NCBI GenBank assembly: GCA_036346275.1
Contig: CM070722.1
Span: 60,239,524 to 60,303,523 of the forward strand
From: Otatea glauca
Lineage: Eukaryota > Streptophyta > Magnoliopsida > Poales > Poaceae
Length of the DNA: 64,000 bases
Direction of reading: 5' to 3'
The notes below the pieces were generated by a model. It worked only from the letters and a program-made list of their open reading frames with translations. It had not been told where the DNA came from and made no database searches. The position numbers and the translations under genes were made by a program. Positions 22,701 through 33,005 of this stretch are shown piece by piece (the first letter of the stretch is position 1; each line of letters begins with the position of its first letter).

Positions 22701-22815
22701 CTCGGTCGAGCCGACGCGGGAGATCGCCAGCCACATCCCGCCGCAGGTTGCCCTCCAGGAAGCCAGAGACAGCCAACTCTCCGTCTCGCCATCGGTCGCC
22801 CACCAGGAAGAATAA
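19770..22815 (+). pseudogene. Antisense extra ORF of the Tat element (putative gypsy-type transposon domain), multi-exon, broken
   Basis: I choose the ATG at 19770 (MSWSECSQQTPRR) because it follows the TATA-like box by a normal leader; an in-frame ATG at 19575 lies upstream of that box. The first 110 residues carry ASFFERGFGLPLHPFVRGLL, HHLNPNGVLHIAIFITLCEA and FLGIEPHWALWRHFF, the conserved domain PF04195 (also called Transposase_28) known from Tat elements. The frame then shifts near 20110; similarity continues with ARNVDISAPRFTGELPVA. GTAAGT donors at 20578, 21098, 21728 and 22253 indicate a gene of about five exons. The middle is basic (RKKRKEERRKKKQKEAWRR), perhaps a nuclear signal. The last part, with QVELLQRSDSQRAAAVEE, looks like a coiled coil. 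It ends at TAA 22813. The protein's role is not known. Confidence 0.75.
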
Positions 22816-23589
22816 AAATAGTTAGTTTTATCCTTTTTTAGATTGTAAAGACTGCTATGTAAACAATCTTGAATTTATCAAGTTCCAAAGACGCCTCTCG
22901 TCCTCTTTCGTATTTAGGGTGAGTGTTTGACCGACCATAGCCTTAAGGACCGCAGGGGTCACTTATGCGTGGGTTGGGTCGTTTTGGGAGGGGCGAGGTG
23001 GATCGGAGACTTGGCTACGCAGCGGTTACGCGCACTTGTGAGGGATAGGAGTGTCCTAGACCGGCCAAGGATCTTTCCACTTGGGCACTTCCTTCTTCCG
23101 CGAAGTGCTACTTAGCAACCATAGCCATTGGGTCGAGGTCGAACACTTGGGTTGAGAGGTTACCGCCGGATGGACCTCATGACCGGCCAGTCACATACCC
23201 TCATAAGCGCGTGGGATAGCCAGATTCGTGCGGGGAGGAGTGTTCCTGCCGACCAAAAGGTCACTCCGCCGGGCACTTACTTCTTCCGCTGGTGTTACTT
23301 AGCAACCATAGCCGGGCGAGGTCAGAGCACTTGGGTCGAAGGGTTACCGCCGAAGGACCTTGTGGTCGGTTGGTCATCAACCCGCAAGCGCCGACCGAGT
23401 AGCTCGAACGGGGCGCTGAGGGCAGCTCCCGAGTCGTCGCATGGCGACCGTGTGCTCGGAGGGTAAAGTAAAGATCATGCCAGAAGAGGAAAAGAGCTTA
23501 GGATAGAATCGCTTAACTTTTCTATATTCCAAGCATTCGAAGGATGCGCCGCCGCCCTTGAGTCGAAGGTGCAGTCGGAGGATCTTCAC
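22816..23589 (+). repeat. Spacer with a duplicated segment between the antisense gene and integrase
   Basis: Two direct copies of a segment of about 190-200 bp start near 23060 and 23250. Shared blocks are GGGCACTT(C)CTTCTTCCGC, ACTTAGCAACCATAGCC, ACTTGGGT and GGTTACCGCCG. The spacer separates two converging transcription units and may contain both 3' ends. Confidence 0.55.
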
Positions 23590-24800
23590 GACGGTGAAGG
23601 GCCTTCCTGTGGGGCGACTTGTGCTTATCCTTGCCGGTTTGGACCCGCGCAGACCGTGTCGCCAAGATCAACGACGCCCTCGAACTCGACGGCCGTGTGA
23701 TAACGCCGCAGAGCTTGTTGATACCGCCGATCGCAGACGGCCACGCCATGCGCCTCGCCGAGTGGTCGACGGCGCCTTGTTGTGCGGCGAGCCCCGAGCC
23801 TCCTCGGCTTGTAATCTTGGGGCGCCATACCTGTGTTCGCCGGCAAGACGGCTTCAAAGACCGTGATACCGTGAAGAACGGTGTGAACCCGGCCGTCCGG
23901 CCGGCGTGGTCCGCAGACTCCAGAGGACGGAGGGTAGCTCGGCCATCCAGCGCCGCGAAGCGCTTGAGCCGATTGAAGATCCGCGCTTGAGCCCTTGAAG
24001 GATCATGCCGCTTGGCGCGCCGACCGGCCGTTGGTCCGCGGATGGGCCACGGCCGCCCAATCGACGCGATGTTGAAGTCATCGCAGAACTCGAGGAACTC
24101 CTTCCCGTGAACTACGCCCGCTGTCGCGATGATGGAGTTTGGGACTCAACCGAAGACTATGTCGCGAAGAAGATGGCCGCCAGCCGACGTGACGCCACGA
24201 CCGCTTGGCCTCTATCCATTTGGTGAACTTGTCCACCGCGACGAGCAATGAGTAAAGCCCCGGGCGCTTTCTTGAAAGGCCCGACGATCGAGTCCCCAAA
24301 CCGCAAAGGCCACGTGATGGGGATCGCCTCGCAAGGCCCGAGCCGGCAGATGTGTCCGCTCGCAAAGAATTGGCATCCTTCGCAAAGCGCACGATGTGCT
24401 CGGCGCGGATACGGCGGTCGCCAATAGAAACCTTGCCAAAGGCCTTTCCCACAAGAGATCAGGGCGCAGCGTGGTGACCGCAAATTCCGCTGTGTATGTC
24501 GTCCAGCAGTTGTTTCCCTTGGTCGGCCAGGATGCACTTTTGGAGGACCCCAGAGGGGCTCCTTTTGTAAAGGTCTGGACTGACCAGGACGAAAGACTTT
24601 GCCCGCCGGGCGAGGCGCCGGGCCTCGGTCGGGTCGGGGGGAAGTGACCCGTCTGTCAAACGATCTATGAAGGGCTTTCTCCGGTCGAACTTGGCCGCTA
24701 GCACGCGCGCTTGACCCGCCAGTCTACGCCGATCGCAAGGGCGGCCGGGCGACCGTGCTAGGTAGGTTTGGGACCGCCGCCACCGGCCCACCGGATGGAA
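23590..24800 (-). pseudogene. Integrase region of the Tat element
   Basis: Integrase inserts the cDNA copy into the genome. In minus-strand frames I see LYKRSPSGVLQKCI and DIHSGICGHHAAP (zinc-binding H-H), then CEGCQFFA (its C-C pair). The core follows with IPITWP and VGPFKKAPG, where the first catalytic Asp normally precedes the VGPF motif, and VAVDKFTKWIEAK with the second. The frame changes repeatedly (for example near 24450 and 24300), and the C-terminal part to 23590 is only loosely readable. It directly follows RNase H, as in gypsy elements. Confidence 0.8.
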
Positions 24801-24879
24801 GGCCGCAGGAGGTCGCAGACGAAGATCCCGCGAGACCGGTCACCGAGGCCGACATTGGCTAGGTAGTCGCGCCGCTATT

Positions 24880-25400
24880 GTAGCGCTTGTAGCTATGGTG
24901 AAGTTCGAAACCCTTGAACCGCTTCTTCGAGCCCACGCACTTCGACAAGACGCGCCATACGGGCGCCTCGGGCCCGCGCCTTCATGACCGGTCGACGACA
25001 AGCTTGGAGTCCCTGCGGACGCAGAGTCGGCGAGCACCGAGGTCGGCAGCGATCCGAGACCGCTGACGAGGGCCTCGCACTCGCGACGTTGTTGGTGGCG
25101 CCGTGCAGCACCGATGGCGCATCAAGCTCGCTCTCGAGCCGGGAGATGATGACGACTCCGCGCGCGCCATTCTTGTTATAAGACCCATCGGTACATTGTC
25201 CGGTGCTCTGGTCTTCGATCACCGGTGGTGCTCGGTTTTGGTCCACTCAATGACGGTCGGCTAGGGCTCGTGATTTGATCGCCGTCCGAGGGACGATGTG
25301 ATGCCGTGGTCACGAGCTCGAGCGCCCACTTGGCTATCCTTCCCGAGGCGCCGCGGTTGCGGGACGATCTCGCCGAGCGGGACGTGGTCACCACGGTGAT
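24880..25400 (-). pseudogene. RNase H region of the Tat element
   Basis: RNase H removes the RNA strand after reverse transcription. Minus-strand frames show TDGSYNKNGARGVVIIS, the usual start of the Tat RNase H domain with the first acidic residue, then LHGATNNVAS, where the family has ATNNVAEYEAL, and RRLCVRRDSKLVV, containing the third acidic residue. The active-site Glu of the NNVAEYEA motif falls at a frame change. Frameshifts prevent any intact product. Confidence 0.75.
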
Positions 25401-25499
25401 GGTATGCCGATCGAAGTAGTGGACGAGCTTTCTTCGCAATGAGCACCGCGAGAGTAGCTTCGCACTGCGGTACCGAGCCTTGACTCGGAAAGAACTCGC

Positions 25500-26470
25500 T
25501 AATGAAGTAAATCGCCGTTGTACCTTGAGTTCGCGCCTTCTTCCGCCGCTTCCACCACGAGGGCCGCTACGACGACTTGGGTAGTGGCGGCGATGTAGAG
25601 AAACAATGGGTTCACCGTGTCGGGCGATCAGATCGAGGCGAGGACAGAAGGCCTTCAAGCGGTGAGGGCCTCCGAGCCTCCGGTCCACCAAGCAATGGAT
25701 CTCTTGAGTAGCTCAGAGTGGCATTCGCGCCGCCGAGGCAAGACACGAACGGCTCAAAGCCGCCAGCATCCGGCCGACCTCGACCCCTTTGAGGTTGGCT
25801 GATTGGGCCCATCCTTGCGATCGCCGATATCTTTTCTCGGTTGGCCTCGATGCTCGCCGAGACAATGAAGCCAAGGAGCTTCCTTTGGGGACCCCAAGAC
25901 GATTTCTGATTGAGCTTTATGCGGAACCGCCGAAGGTTCGCAAGGTCTCTTCCAGTTGGGGATAAGGTCGTCGGCCTTCTTGGTCTTTACGACAATATCG
26001 CCGATGTACGCCTCAACGCTACGGCCGATTCGTCATTGAAGCACGCTTGCATACATCGCCGTATGTAGCGCCGCGGTTTTAGGCCGAACGGCATTGTAAC
26101 GAAAGCGTATCGAGCCGAACGGAGTAATGAAGGAAGTCGCGAATGGTCGGACTCCTTTAGCGCAACCGTGGTAGCCCGAGTAGGCATCCGTAAAAGAGAG
26201 GGACTCGCGACCGCGTGGAGTCGATGACTTGGTCGATGCGGGCAAAGAGAACGGGTCCTTGGGACACGCTTTGTTGAGACTCGATAGTCAACGCACATCC
26301 TCCATTGCCCATTTTTCTTTTTACAAGTATGTGGTTGGCTAGCCACTCGGGTGGCGCACTCTTTTACAAACCCCGCAGCCTAAGTTTGGCGATCTCTCCT
26401 ATGATCCCGCGCTTTCCTCATCAAAGCGCGCAGATACCGGGCGACCGGTTTTGAGCCCGGTCGGATGCTT
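25500..26470 (-). pseudogene. Reverse transcriptase region of the Tat element
   Basis: Minus-strand frames carry KKKNGQWRMCVDYR (RT motif near the first palm strand), ESLSFTDAYSGYH (first catalytic Asp), FITPFGSI, YAFVTMPFGLK and, at 26008-25997, the catalytic box as YIGD instead of the family's YVDD, so one metal-binding Asp is lost. Upstream, VAEHSLSIRPGSKPVARYLR corresponds to the usual linker before the RT. At least four frameshifts lie within the first 360 bp of the domain. No active enzyme is possible. Confidence 0.85.
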
Positions 26471-26809
26471 AAGGAGTGCTCGGCGACTTCTTTGGAATGC
26501 CCGCATGTCGAGGACCTCCAGCGAAGACGCTTTGTTGGTGCGGAGGAGTCGACGAGCGCGCTTCCTATTTGGCGGAGCGTGGCCTCGATCCGCACGGTCT
26601 TGGTCGGATCACGTGGATCGACCGCGACCTCCTTCGTGTCCTCGCTGGATTTGAAGGAGCCCGCCGACTTGCCGGATTCGTGGATGGACTCGCAGGCTTC
26701 TCCGGAGTTTGTCGAGCCTCGGCAGATGCGGCGATCGCCGAGGCGAAGCCTACAATCGCTACGCCAGAGTTGTAGGCAGCCGGAAGGTCGATGCCACGGT
26801 GATGACTCC

Positions 26810-27225
26810 GGGTCCGCATCTTCACTTGAGGTAGGCATAATCGGGACCGCCATGAACTTGGCGAACACGCCTTCCCACGATGGCATGGTAAGAACCGGGA
26901 AATCCACGACTCAAAAGTGAGGGTCTCTGCGGAAGTTTCCGGCCCCAAAGGTAACGCGTGTTGATTCGCCTGAGTGGATGGGCTCGCCGCCGTGAATGAC
27001 GCCATGGAAAGGCGCCTTGCCGGGTCGGAGGGTTGAGCGCGACTCTATAGCGCCGAGCGCCTCGACGTAGAGGATGTTGAGGCCGCCGCCTCCGCCCATC
27101 GACCTTTGAGAGGCGCTTCTTCCCACGACGGGTCGACCACCGTGGGTATCTCCCGGCCGTGGAACGTGGTCGGTGATCGGTCCGATCAAAGGTGATCGGA
27201 ACTCGACCACCGGAGGTATTGGGGA
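26810..27225 (-). pseudogene. Aspartic protease region of the Tat element
   Basis: The protease cuts the Gag-Pol precursor. The minus strand reads ITFDRTDH, then a GGGGGLNILYVEAL block, the flap-side match to the family's catalytic DGG-SGLNILY motif; the Asp codon is there (VDG in the neighbouring frame) but a one-base loss shifts the frame inside the motif. APFHGVIHGG and GFPGSYHAIVGR follow, typical of the C-terminal half of the domain. It lies between gag and RT. Confidence 0.75.
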
Positions 27226-27296
27226 CGATGGCGCGACGGCGTGGACTCGCGAGCAGCGAGCTTGAGCCGACGCTTGTCGGCATAGCAGCCGGTCCT

Positions 27297-29195
27297 CTAA
27301 AGATCATGAGGCGCCCGCCGGTTCGTGGAACTCATCGTCGCTTTTTTCTCGCGACCGCGGGCCGCAGCAGTTTCTTCCCTTGCCACGCCGGGCGCTGGGG
27401 GACGCCGAGAGGTAACACTCGTGACCTCGCAGCCCGGTGATTTGTGCTTGACGGAGAACCCGTGGTTTGGGCACGGGCCGCCCATCAACTTCTCAAAGTG
27501 GTCGGGCGCGACGGCCGGTCACACCGCCGCTGGTGGTATGGCCGATGGTGGCGACTACTTGGGTCTCGCGGATCCGCTTCCGCGCCGCCCGCTTGCTCGG
27601 AGCGGCCGAAGGGGACCCGATGTGGACGCCGGATTCTAGATGGGCCTTTCCTTCCTCAAAGATGGCCCCCATAGCCTCCTCGCCGAGGCGTGGTTGGTGG
27701 CGATATCGAGGAGCTCCTTGGTAGTTCCGGGCTTGAGGCAACCTAGTTTGTGTACCAAGGCCTTGCAGAGGTGCCAGATGAATGCTCCCACGACATCGCA
27801 TCGAAGATGTCGGGAGCTCGCTGCATTGGCGGAAAACTGCCGGATGTAGTCCCGAGGGTTTTCCGTCGCCGCTTGCAGCTTCTTCAGTCTCAGAGTTTCG
27901 TGGCGCTTGTAAGTGCTCTCAAAGTTGCCGACGAAGAGGGTCTTCAAGTCGGTCCAGCCTCGATGGTTTTGGCGGCAAGTACTGAGCCGTGCTCGGCCGA
28001 GTCCGCGAGGTAGATGGGAAGGTATCGGATGATGAAGAGGTCATCCGCTGTTCCTCCCGCCCGCATGCGAGCCGGCATCTTGAGCCGACACCGGGTTTGT
28101 GGCCCCTGTATTTGGCGATGTTGGTAGGCGCCGGACCGGCAGGAAGTCCGCCGACGGATCCTCGGCGTAACGCCCGCGTCCAGACCGCCGAGGCTCGGCC
28201 GCGATGGTGGTGTCCGCCGCCGCACTGCGGAGCGGGCGGCCTCCTCGCCATCTTTCTTCGCGCCAAGGGTAGCGCGAATGTCGAGGCACCACCGAGGCGC
28301 CGGGCGCACCGGTGTGCGAGGCCCTGGTGTGGCTCACGGCGCGGCGCCTGCAGCCGGACCCAACCGGCCTGCGGCGACAGACGGGCCCGGTGACAGAGGT
28401 GGCTCGAGCGATAGGAGCCGAGGCGCATGTGCCGACGCCACGCCGCCTACCAACCCGGAGGTTTTGATAGTGGCCTTGGCCTCGGGTCGGTCGGCCCGGA
28501 GGCCTCGGCAAAGATTGCACCGCGCCACGCTTTGGCCGGCATGGGGAAGAATCGAGGACCGCTTGACTCTTCCGCTCGCTGGGTGTGCTCGACAAGGCCC
28601 GCACGCGCCGCCAGCACGCGGCGAGGTCTCGCCCTCCCGCCCCAGTTGGCTCGAGCCGGTCGAGCTCACTCTTCGCTCCACCAACTCTTTGCGCTGTTGT
28701 TGGAGCTCTACAAGGGCCCGAGCGCTGCTCAAAGACGCTACCGGTACTCCTCCTCCCGCGCTTTAGTGCGTTGGATAGGAGGTCCCGTGAGCCGCGGGGC
28801 CACGATCAATCGACCATGCCCGCCATGTTGCACTCGCGAGTGCCGCCATGCGCGTGGTACTCCGTGTCGGAGCCGAGTCATGGTCGGAAGAGTCTTCCGC
28901 AGCCGTGGATGGAGGTCGGCATGTAGTCACCATCGCCACAAGTTGCGAGCCTATGGGGGTGACATGGTCACCGCCCGCCCACGAGAGTTTTCGCCGATGT
29001 GGCGAGCATTCTCGTTCCGGCCGGACCGCAGGGCGCCCTGCCGTAGCTTAGCGGTCGCCGGAGAGGACGCCAGCTCGGGCGCCGTCTCCGGAGGCGGCGG
29101 GGACGAGCGTGAGCCCTCCCGCCGGGTGACGGCGGTCGAGGGAGCCGGCGATCCGCCCCCTGCGCAGCCATGCCGCCGCAGCGGTGGATGCCATC
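27297..29195 (-). pseudogene. gag of the Tat element
   Basis: Gag forms the virus-like particle. The most readable part, 27947-27636, has LFVGNFESTYKRHETLRLKK, DYIRQFSANAAS, ALVHKLGCLKPGTTKELL and DIATNHAS, matching the retrotransposon gag core (PF03732 type). The C-terminal segment near 27488-27430 has CPNHGFSVKHKSPGC, a Cys-His cluster typical of this family. The N-terminal half (28,000-29,195) is Pro/Arg/Ala-rich and cannot be followed in one frame. Start is taken as the region just after the primer-binding-site candidate. Confidence 0.75.
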
Positions 29196-29238
29196 AGGAG
29201 ACAAACGGAACCGAGATGGTGACGAAGACGCGCGAAGG

Positions 29239-29257
29239 CCCCTACCGGGCGCGCCAA
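29239..29257 (-). other. Candidate primer-binding site of the Tat element
   Basis: The minus strand reads TTGGCGCGCCCGGTAGGGG directly inside the 5' LTR. TTGGCGC-type sequence at this position is common in grass gypsy elements. I do not assign the tRNA. Confidence 0.5.
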
Positions 29258-29955
29258 CCGCCGCGCGCCGAGCGGCAAGTAAATTTGTAAGTCTAAGGGC
29301 CGCTCCACTCCTCGAATGGTTAGACTCGAGAGTCCAAGATGTATACCGTTCGGCCGAAAGTCCCTACCCAGCCGGATATGTATTATATTGCTTTGCGTAA
29401 TGTTTTACGTATGAGGGCGCTAAATGACTTAGTCTCCTCGTGTTCTCATGTGTTCGCTCTGTAGAAGCGTTAGTCCCGCTTTCTTTTATATAGAAGGAAG
29501 GGGCGTGTTACATCGAGAGTCTGGGAAGGGCGAGGCGACCTATGCTAGGAGCTCCGGCCCTTCGCCCCGTGGATCGGTCGCCACCCGCCTTGCCCATGCC
29601 GGGTCGGTAGCCTTGGTGGTCGTGGAGGTTAGGTATTCCCGAAATAGCGCATTTGCCCTCCGTGATCCTTACGATCGCCGACGCTATGGCGCGTGGACGC
29701 TGGCGCCGCCGGAGGGAGCGGCGTCGATCGCCACCTTGGTTCTGGCCGGAGTCGGAGATCCCGCCCGCCAAGGGGGTCGGGAGCGCTGTCCGGTCGGAGT
29801 CTCTTCCCCTGGCCGGTTGGGAGCGGATGTCTTGTGTGGTCTCGCAATGATTCGGCCGGTGGCGGGCGCGGCGCTACCGCTCGGCCGAGATGTGCTTGAG
29901 GCCGCTGGCTCGTCGCTTCGGGCCGTTGGGGTACCCCTGTTATTAGTATTCGTCA
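29258..29955 (-). repeat. 5' LTR of the Tat element
   Basis: It shares the conserved blocks with 16323-17184 but is shorter (about 698 against 862 bp) through many small gaps. Its outer end TGACGAATAC is intact. The inner end (next to the primer-binding site) is altered and lacks the terminal CA seen in the partner. A TATA box, CTATATAAAAG on the minus strand, lies at 29483-29493. Confidence 0.85.
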
Positions 29956-30912
29956 GAGGGTGCCTCCCGTAAGGAGCACCCGCAGGGTATGCCCACGGGG
30001 GTAGGAGGAAACCTCCCATAGATACCCGCGGGGGTAGGAGGGTGCCTCCCGTGGCATGAGAGAGCGCCCCGTAGCATGCCTGCGGGGGTATGAGGGAGCC
30101 TCCTGTAAGGAGCGCCCGCGGGGTATGCCCACGGGATAGGATGGAGCCTCCCCTAGATGCCCGCGGGCGTAGGAGGGTGCCTCTCGTAGATGCCCGTGGG
30201 GGTACGAAGGTGCTTCTCGTGGCATGAGGGAGCCTCCTGTAGCACGCCCGCGGGGACATAAGGGAGCATCCCGTAGCATGCCCGCGGGGGCATGAGGAAG
30301 CCCCTCGTAAGTAGCGCCTGCGGGGTATGCCTACGGGGGTAGGAGGGTGCCTTCCTTAGACGCCCGCGGGGGTAGGAGGGTGCCTCCTGTGGCATGAGGG
30401 AGCCTCCTATAGCACTCCCGCGGGGGCATGAGGGAGCCTCCCGTAAGGAGCGCCCACAGGGTATGCCCACGGGGGTTGGAGGGAGCCTCCTGTAGATGCC
30501 CGCGGGGGTAGGAGGGTGCCTTCTGTGGCATGAGGGAGCCTTCCGTAGCACGCCCGCGGGGGCATGAGGGAGCCTCCTGTAAGGAGTGTCCGCAGGGTAT
30601 GCCCAAGGGGGTAGGAGGGAGCCTCCCGTAGATGCCTGCGGGGGTAGGAGGGTGCCTCCCGTAGCACGTCCCCGAGGGCATGAGGGAGCCTCCTGTAAGG
30701 AGCGCCCGCGGGGTATGCCCACGGGGGTAGGAGGGAGCCTCCCGTAGACGCCCGCGGAGTAGGAGGGTGCCTCCCGTGGCATGAGAGAGCCTCCCGTAAG
30801 GAGTGCCCGCGGGGTATGCCCACGGGGGCAGGAGGGTGCCTCCCGTGGTATGAGGGAGCCTCCTGCAGCACGCCTGCGGGGGCATGAGGGAACCCCCCGT
30901 AGCACGCCCGAG
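29956..30912 (+). repeat. G-rich tandem array (right part of the repeat split by the Tat element)
   Basis: Units built from GTAGGAGGGTGCCTCCCGT, AGATGCCCGCGGGGGTA, GGCATGAGGGAGCCTCC and AAGGAGCGCCCGCGGGGTAT are repeated many times with variation. Several subunits contain the gapped palindrome GGAGG...CCTCC. The array starts exactly at the target duplication of the Tat element, and the left flank ends ...GTAGGAGGG, so unit GTAGGAGGG-TGCCTCC is restored across the insertion. Confidence 0.85.
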
Positions 30913-31393
30913 GAAAGGAAGAGAGAGGGACTGAGAGAGTGAGAGTGAGCCAGAGAGAGTGACATTGAGTCAGAGGGGGAGAGAGAGGGATTGAGAGACG
31001 AGAGTGAGCTAGAGAGAGTGATACAGAGAGTCGGAGGGAGAGAATGACATAGAGAGTCGGAAGGAGAAAGGGACTGAGAGAGTGAGAGTGAGCCAGAGAG
31101 AGTGACATAGAGAGTCAGAGGGAGAGATGGACTAAGAGACGAGAGTGAGTTAGAGAGAGTGACACAGAGAGTCAGAGGGAGAGAATGATAAAGAGAGTCG
31201 GAGGGAGAGAGTGAGAGTGAGCCAGAGGGAGTGACATAGAGAGTCGAAGGGAGAGAGAGGGACTGAGAGAGTGAGAGTGAGCCAGAGAGAGTGACACAGA
31301 GAGTTGGAGGGAGAGAGACTAAGAGAGTGAGCCAGAGAGAGTGAGCTAGAAAGTGTGACGTAGAGAGTCGGAGGGAAAGAGAGTGACATAAAG
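30913..31393 (+). repeat. Purine-rich tandem array (GAGAGTGA type)
   Basis: This is a minisatellite of short purine-rich words: GAGAGTGAGAGTGAGCCAGA, GAGTGACATAGAGAGTCGGA and GGGAGAGAGAGGGACTGAGA, in loosely repeated order with a period near 60-70 bp. It follows the G-rich array directly. Confidence 0.85.
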
Positions 31394-32539
31394 AGTTGGT
31401 GGTGCAATATTCTTTTTTTCATTTCTCCAAGAAGTAGTTGTCGGGCCAGGATCTTAGAGAGAATATAGATGATCGCCTTTGAATAAACAATTACAAAATT
31501 GGTACCTATATTTGTCAATATAACAGATTTAATCCAATTTTCGATAAAACTCAATTAACGGGTTTAATTTGCTTAAAAGAGAAAAAAAATTATTCAATCC
31601 AATTGAAACTTTTAATCTTCTCTTTTCCCCCCTTTTTCCCCTCTATACCTTCCTTTCTCTCCCTCACTCTCCCAGTTCCCCCGCACGGCGCGCCCTCACG
31701 GCCTCGCCCGACCCCTCGCTTCCCCTGCTCCCCGTTTGCCCCCTCGGCTCCCCTGCCCCGCCCCGGCAGCTCGCCGCCCGCCTCGCTGCTCCACTCCCTT
31801 CCCTCCTAGCTTCCCCTTCCTCCCCGGCCGCTCCCCTCCCTCCCGTCAGGCCCCGCCCCACTCGACACGCCCCCTCGGCGGCCTCGCCCGGCCGCCCCTC
31901 TCCCGGCTTCCCCTCCACCACCGGTCGCTCCCCTCCCTCCCCGTGAGGCGCGCCCCGCCGCCTCCTCCTCCGCACACCCTTACCCCGCCGCTCCTCCTCC
32001 TCCTCCTCCTCCCGCAAGGCGACGGGCGCGACGGCGACGCGCAAGGCGCGAAGCGGCTCGGGTTCCACGAGGCTTGAAGAGGTACGGCGTGAGGTGCGAG
32101 GAGGCGACATGTAAGGCGGTCGCGTGCGAGGCAGCGTGCTAGGCGGCGACGCGCTAGGCACCAGGCGAGGCGGACCGACGGGCGACTCGAGGCGGTCGAG
32201 CACGAGGCGGTGCGTGCCCCTACCGCGGCTCTCGCCGGTGTGCCCTCCCGCGCTCCCTACTACAGGCCGAGCCGCTTGCCGCCGCGGCCGGGCTTACCGC
32301 CGCAGATGCCGGGAGTGCTCGCGTCGCCTGCGTCGGGCCGCCGCACGCGACGCCCAAACGGCGCGTCGGGCCGCGCCGCCACCGTGCCCATATCCTCAAA
32401 GACAAGACAACCCGATGAATGAAGGACAGCCGCCCAAAGATGACCCACTTCATGCCGGGCCGTGCTTTGGATCGGGCCTGTCGACCATGCCTCGGGCCGG
32501 TCCACAAAGGCACGGCCCGAGTGCCCACCTCTATGCCGG
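31394..32539. other. AT-rich stretch, then GC-rich low-complexity DNA
   Basis: 31394-31600 is AT-rich and featureless. From 31,620 to 32,400 the plus strand is C-rich, with CTCCT repeats at about 31990-32010 and CG-rich words. From 32,450 the words GGCCCG and GGGCCG recur. I recognise no gene; long open frames here follow from the base composition. Confidence 0.45.
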
Positions 32540-33005
32540 AGACGAGCCCGTTGTTCACGAAGTCCAGCACCAGTGTCTGCACCACACACACATGCGCAGA
32601 AAAATGTTATAGGATACCGATGAATGGTTATGCAATTGTGACATGCGGATGCACGTCTGTTGGGCAAGATCTTGCGGTCATATTTTTTGGCGCACTAGTT
32701 CTTGCCCCAGATGGCAGGGCCCTGGACGTCGAGCTTGCCGGCACCGCTGATGACGAGGATGTCGACGCGCAGGATCTCGATCTAGTTACTCTTATACTGG
32801 CTGAGATCGGTGGAGGCCAGCAGGTTTGCCGTCGACCTGGATGGTGACGTCGCCCTTGCACGGCCCAGTGAATTTCAAGGGTCCAACCAGGTAGTTGCCC
32901 TTGGGGATGAGGATCGTCTGCTTCCTAGTTCCGCTGCACGCCGACGGCCACGCCTCCTGCACCGCCTGCAGTCGACCATCGTTGGCAGCTCCTCCTTGTC
33001 AGCCA
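32540..33005 (-). pseudogene. Polygalacturonase (GH28) fragment, broken
   Basis: Polygalacturonases cut pectin in the cell wall; this resembles the pollen-type exopolygalacturonases. The minus strand reads [34 protein letters not shown] and [11 protein letters not shown], then a one-base insertion shifts the frame. It continues as [30 protein letters not shown] and AIWGKN-stop-CAKKYDRKILPN, with two in-frame stops. A probable intron of about 80 bases ending in TGCAG follows, and TLVLDFVNNGLVSGI appears at 32580-32535. Similarity ends there. The parallel-beta-helix body with the catalytic NTD, DD and GHG motifs is absent, as is the N-terminal signal peptide. The retained intron shows it is a DNA-level fragment, not a processed copy. 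Confidence 0.85.

Larger units (their letters stand above)
16323..29955 (-). mobile_element. Tat-lineage Ty3/gypsy LTR retrotransposon, full length, decayed
   Basis: The element is bounded by TG...CA ends and a 5-bp target duplication GAGGG (16318-16322 and 29956-29960). Direct LTRs lie at 16323-17184 and 29258-29955. The minus strand holds gag, aspartic protease, reverse transcriptase, RNase H and integrase in that order, the Ty3/gypsy order. A separate plus-strand gene (19770-22815) with the 'putative gypsy type transposon' domain lies between integrase and the 3' LTR; an antisense extra ORF there is the mark of the Tat lineage (Grande, RIRE2-like). LTRs differ by many small gaps, and all ORFs are broken, so it is old or the sequence is inaccurate. 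Confidence 0.92.

Noticed and set aside
29953..31108. Minus-strand open frames of up to 270 residues (PPRAC, LPHAP repeats)
   Set aside because: They are translations of tandem DNA arrays and have no protein family features.
31569..32612. Pro/Arg-rich open frames in C-rich DNA
   Set aside because: Base composition alone keeps these frames open; no start context, splice sites or domains.
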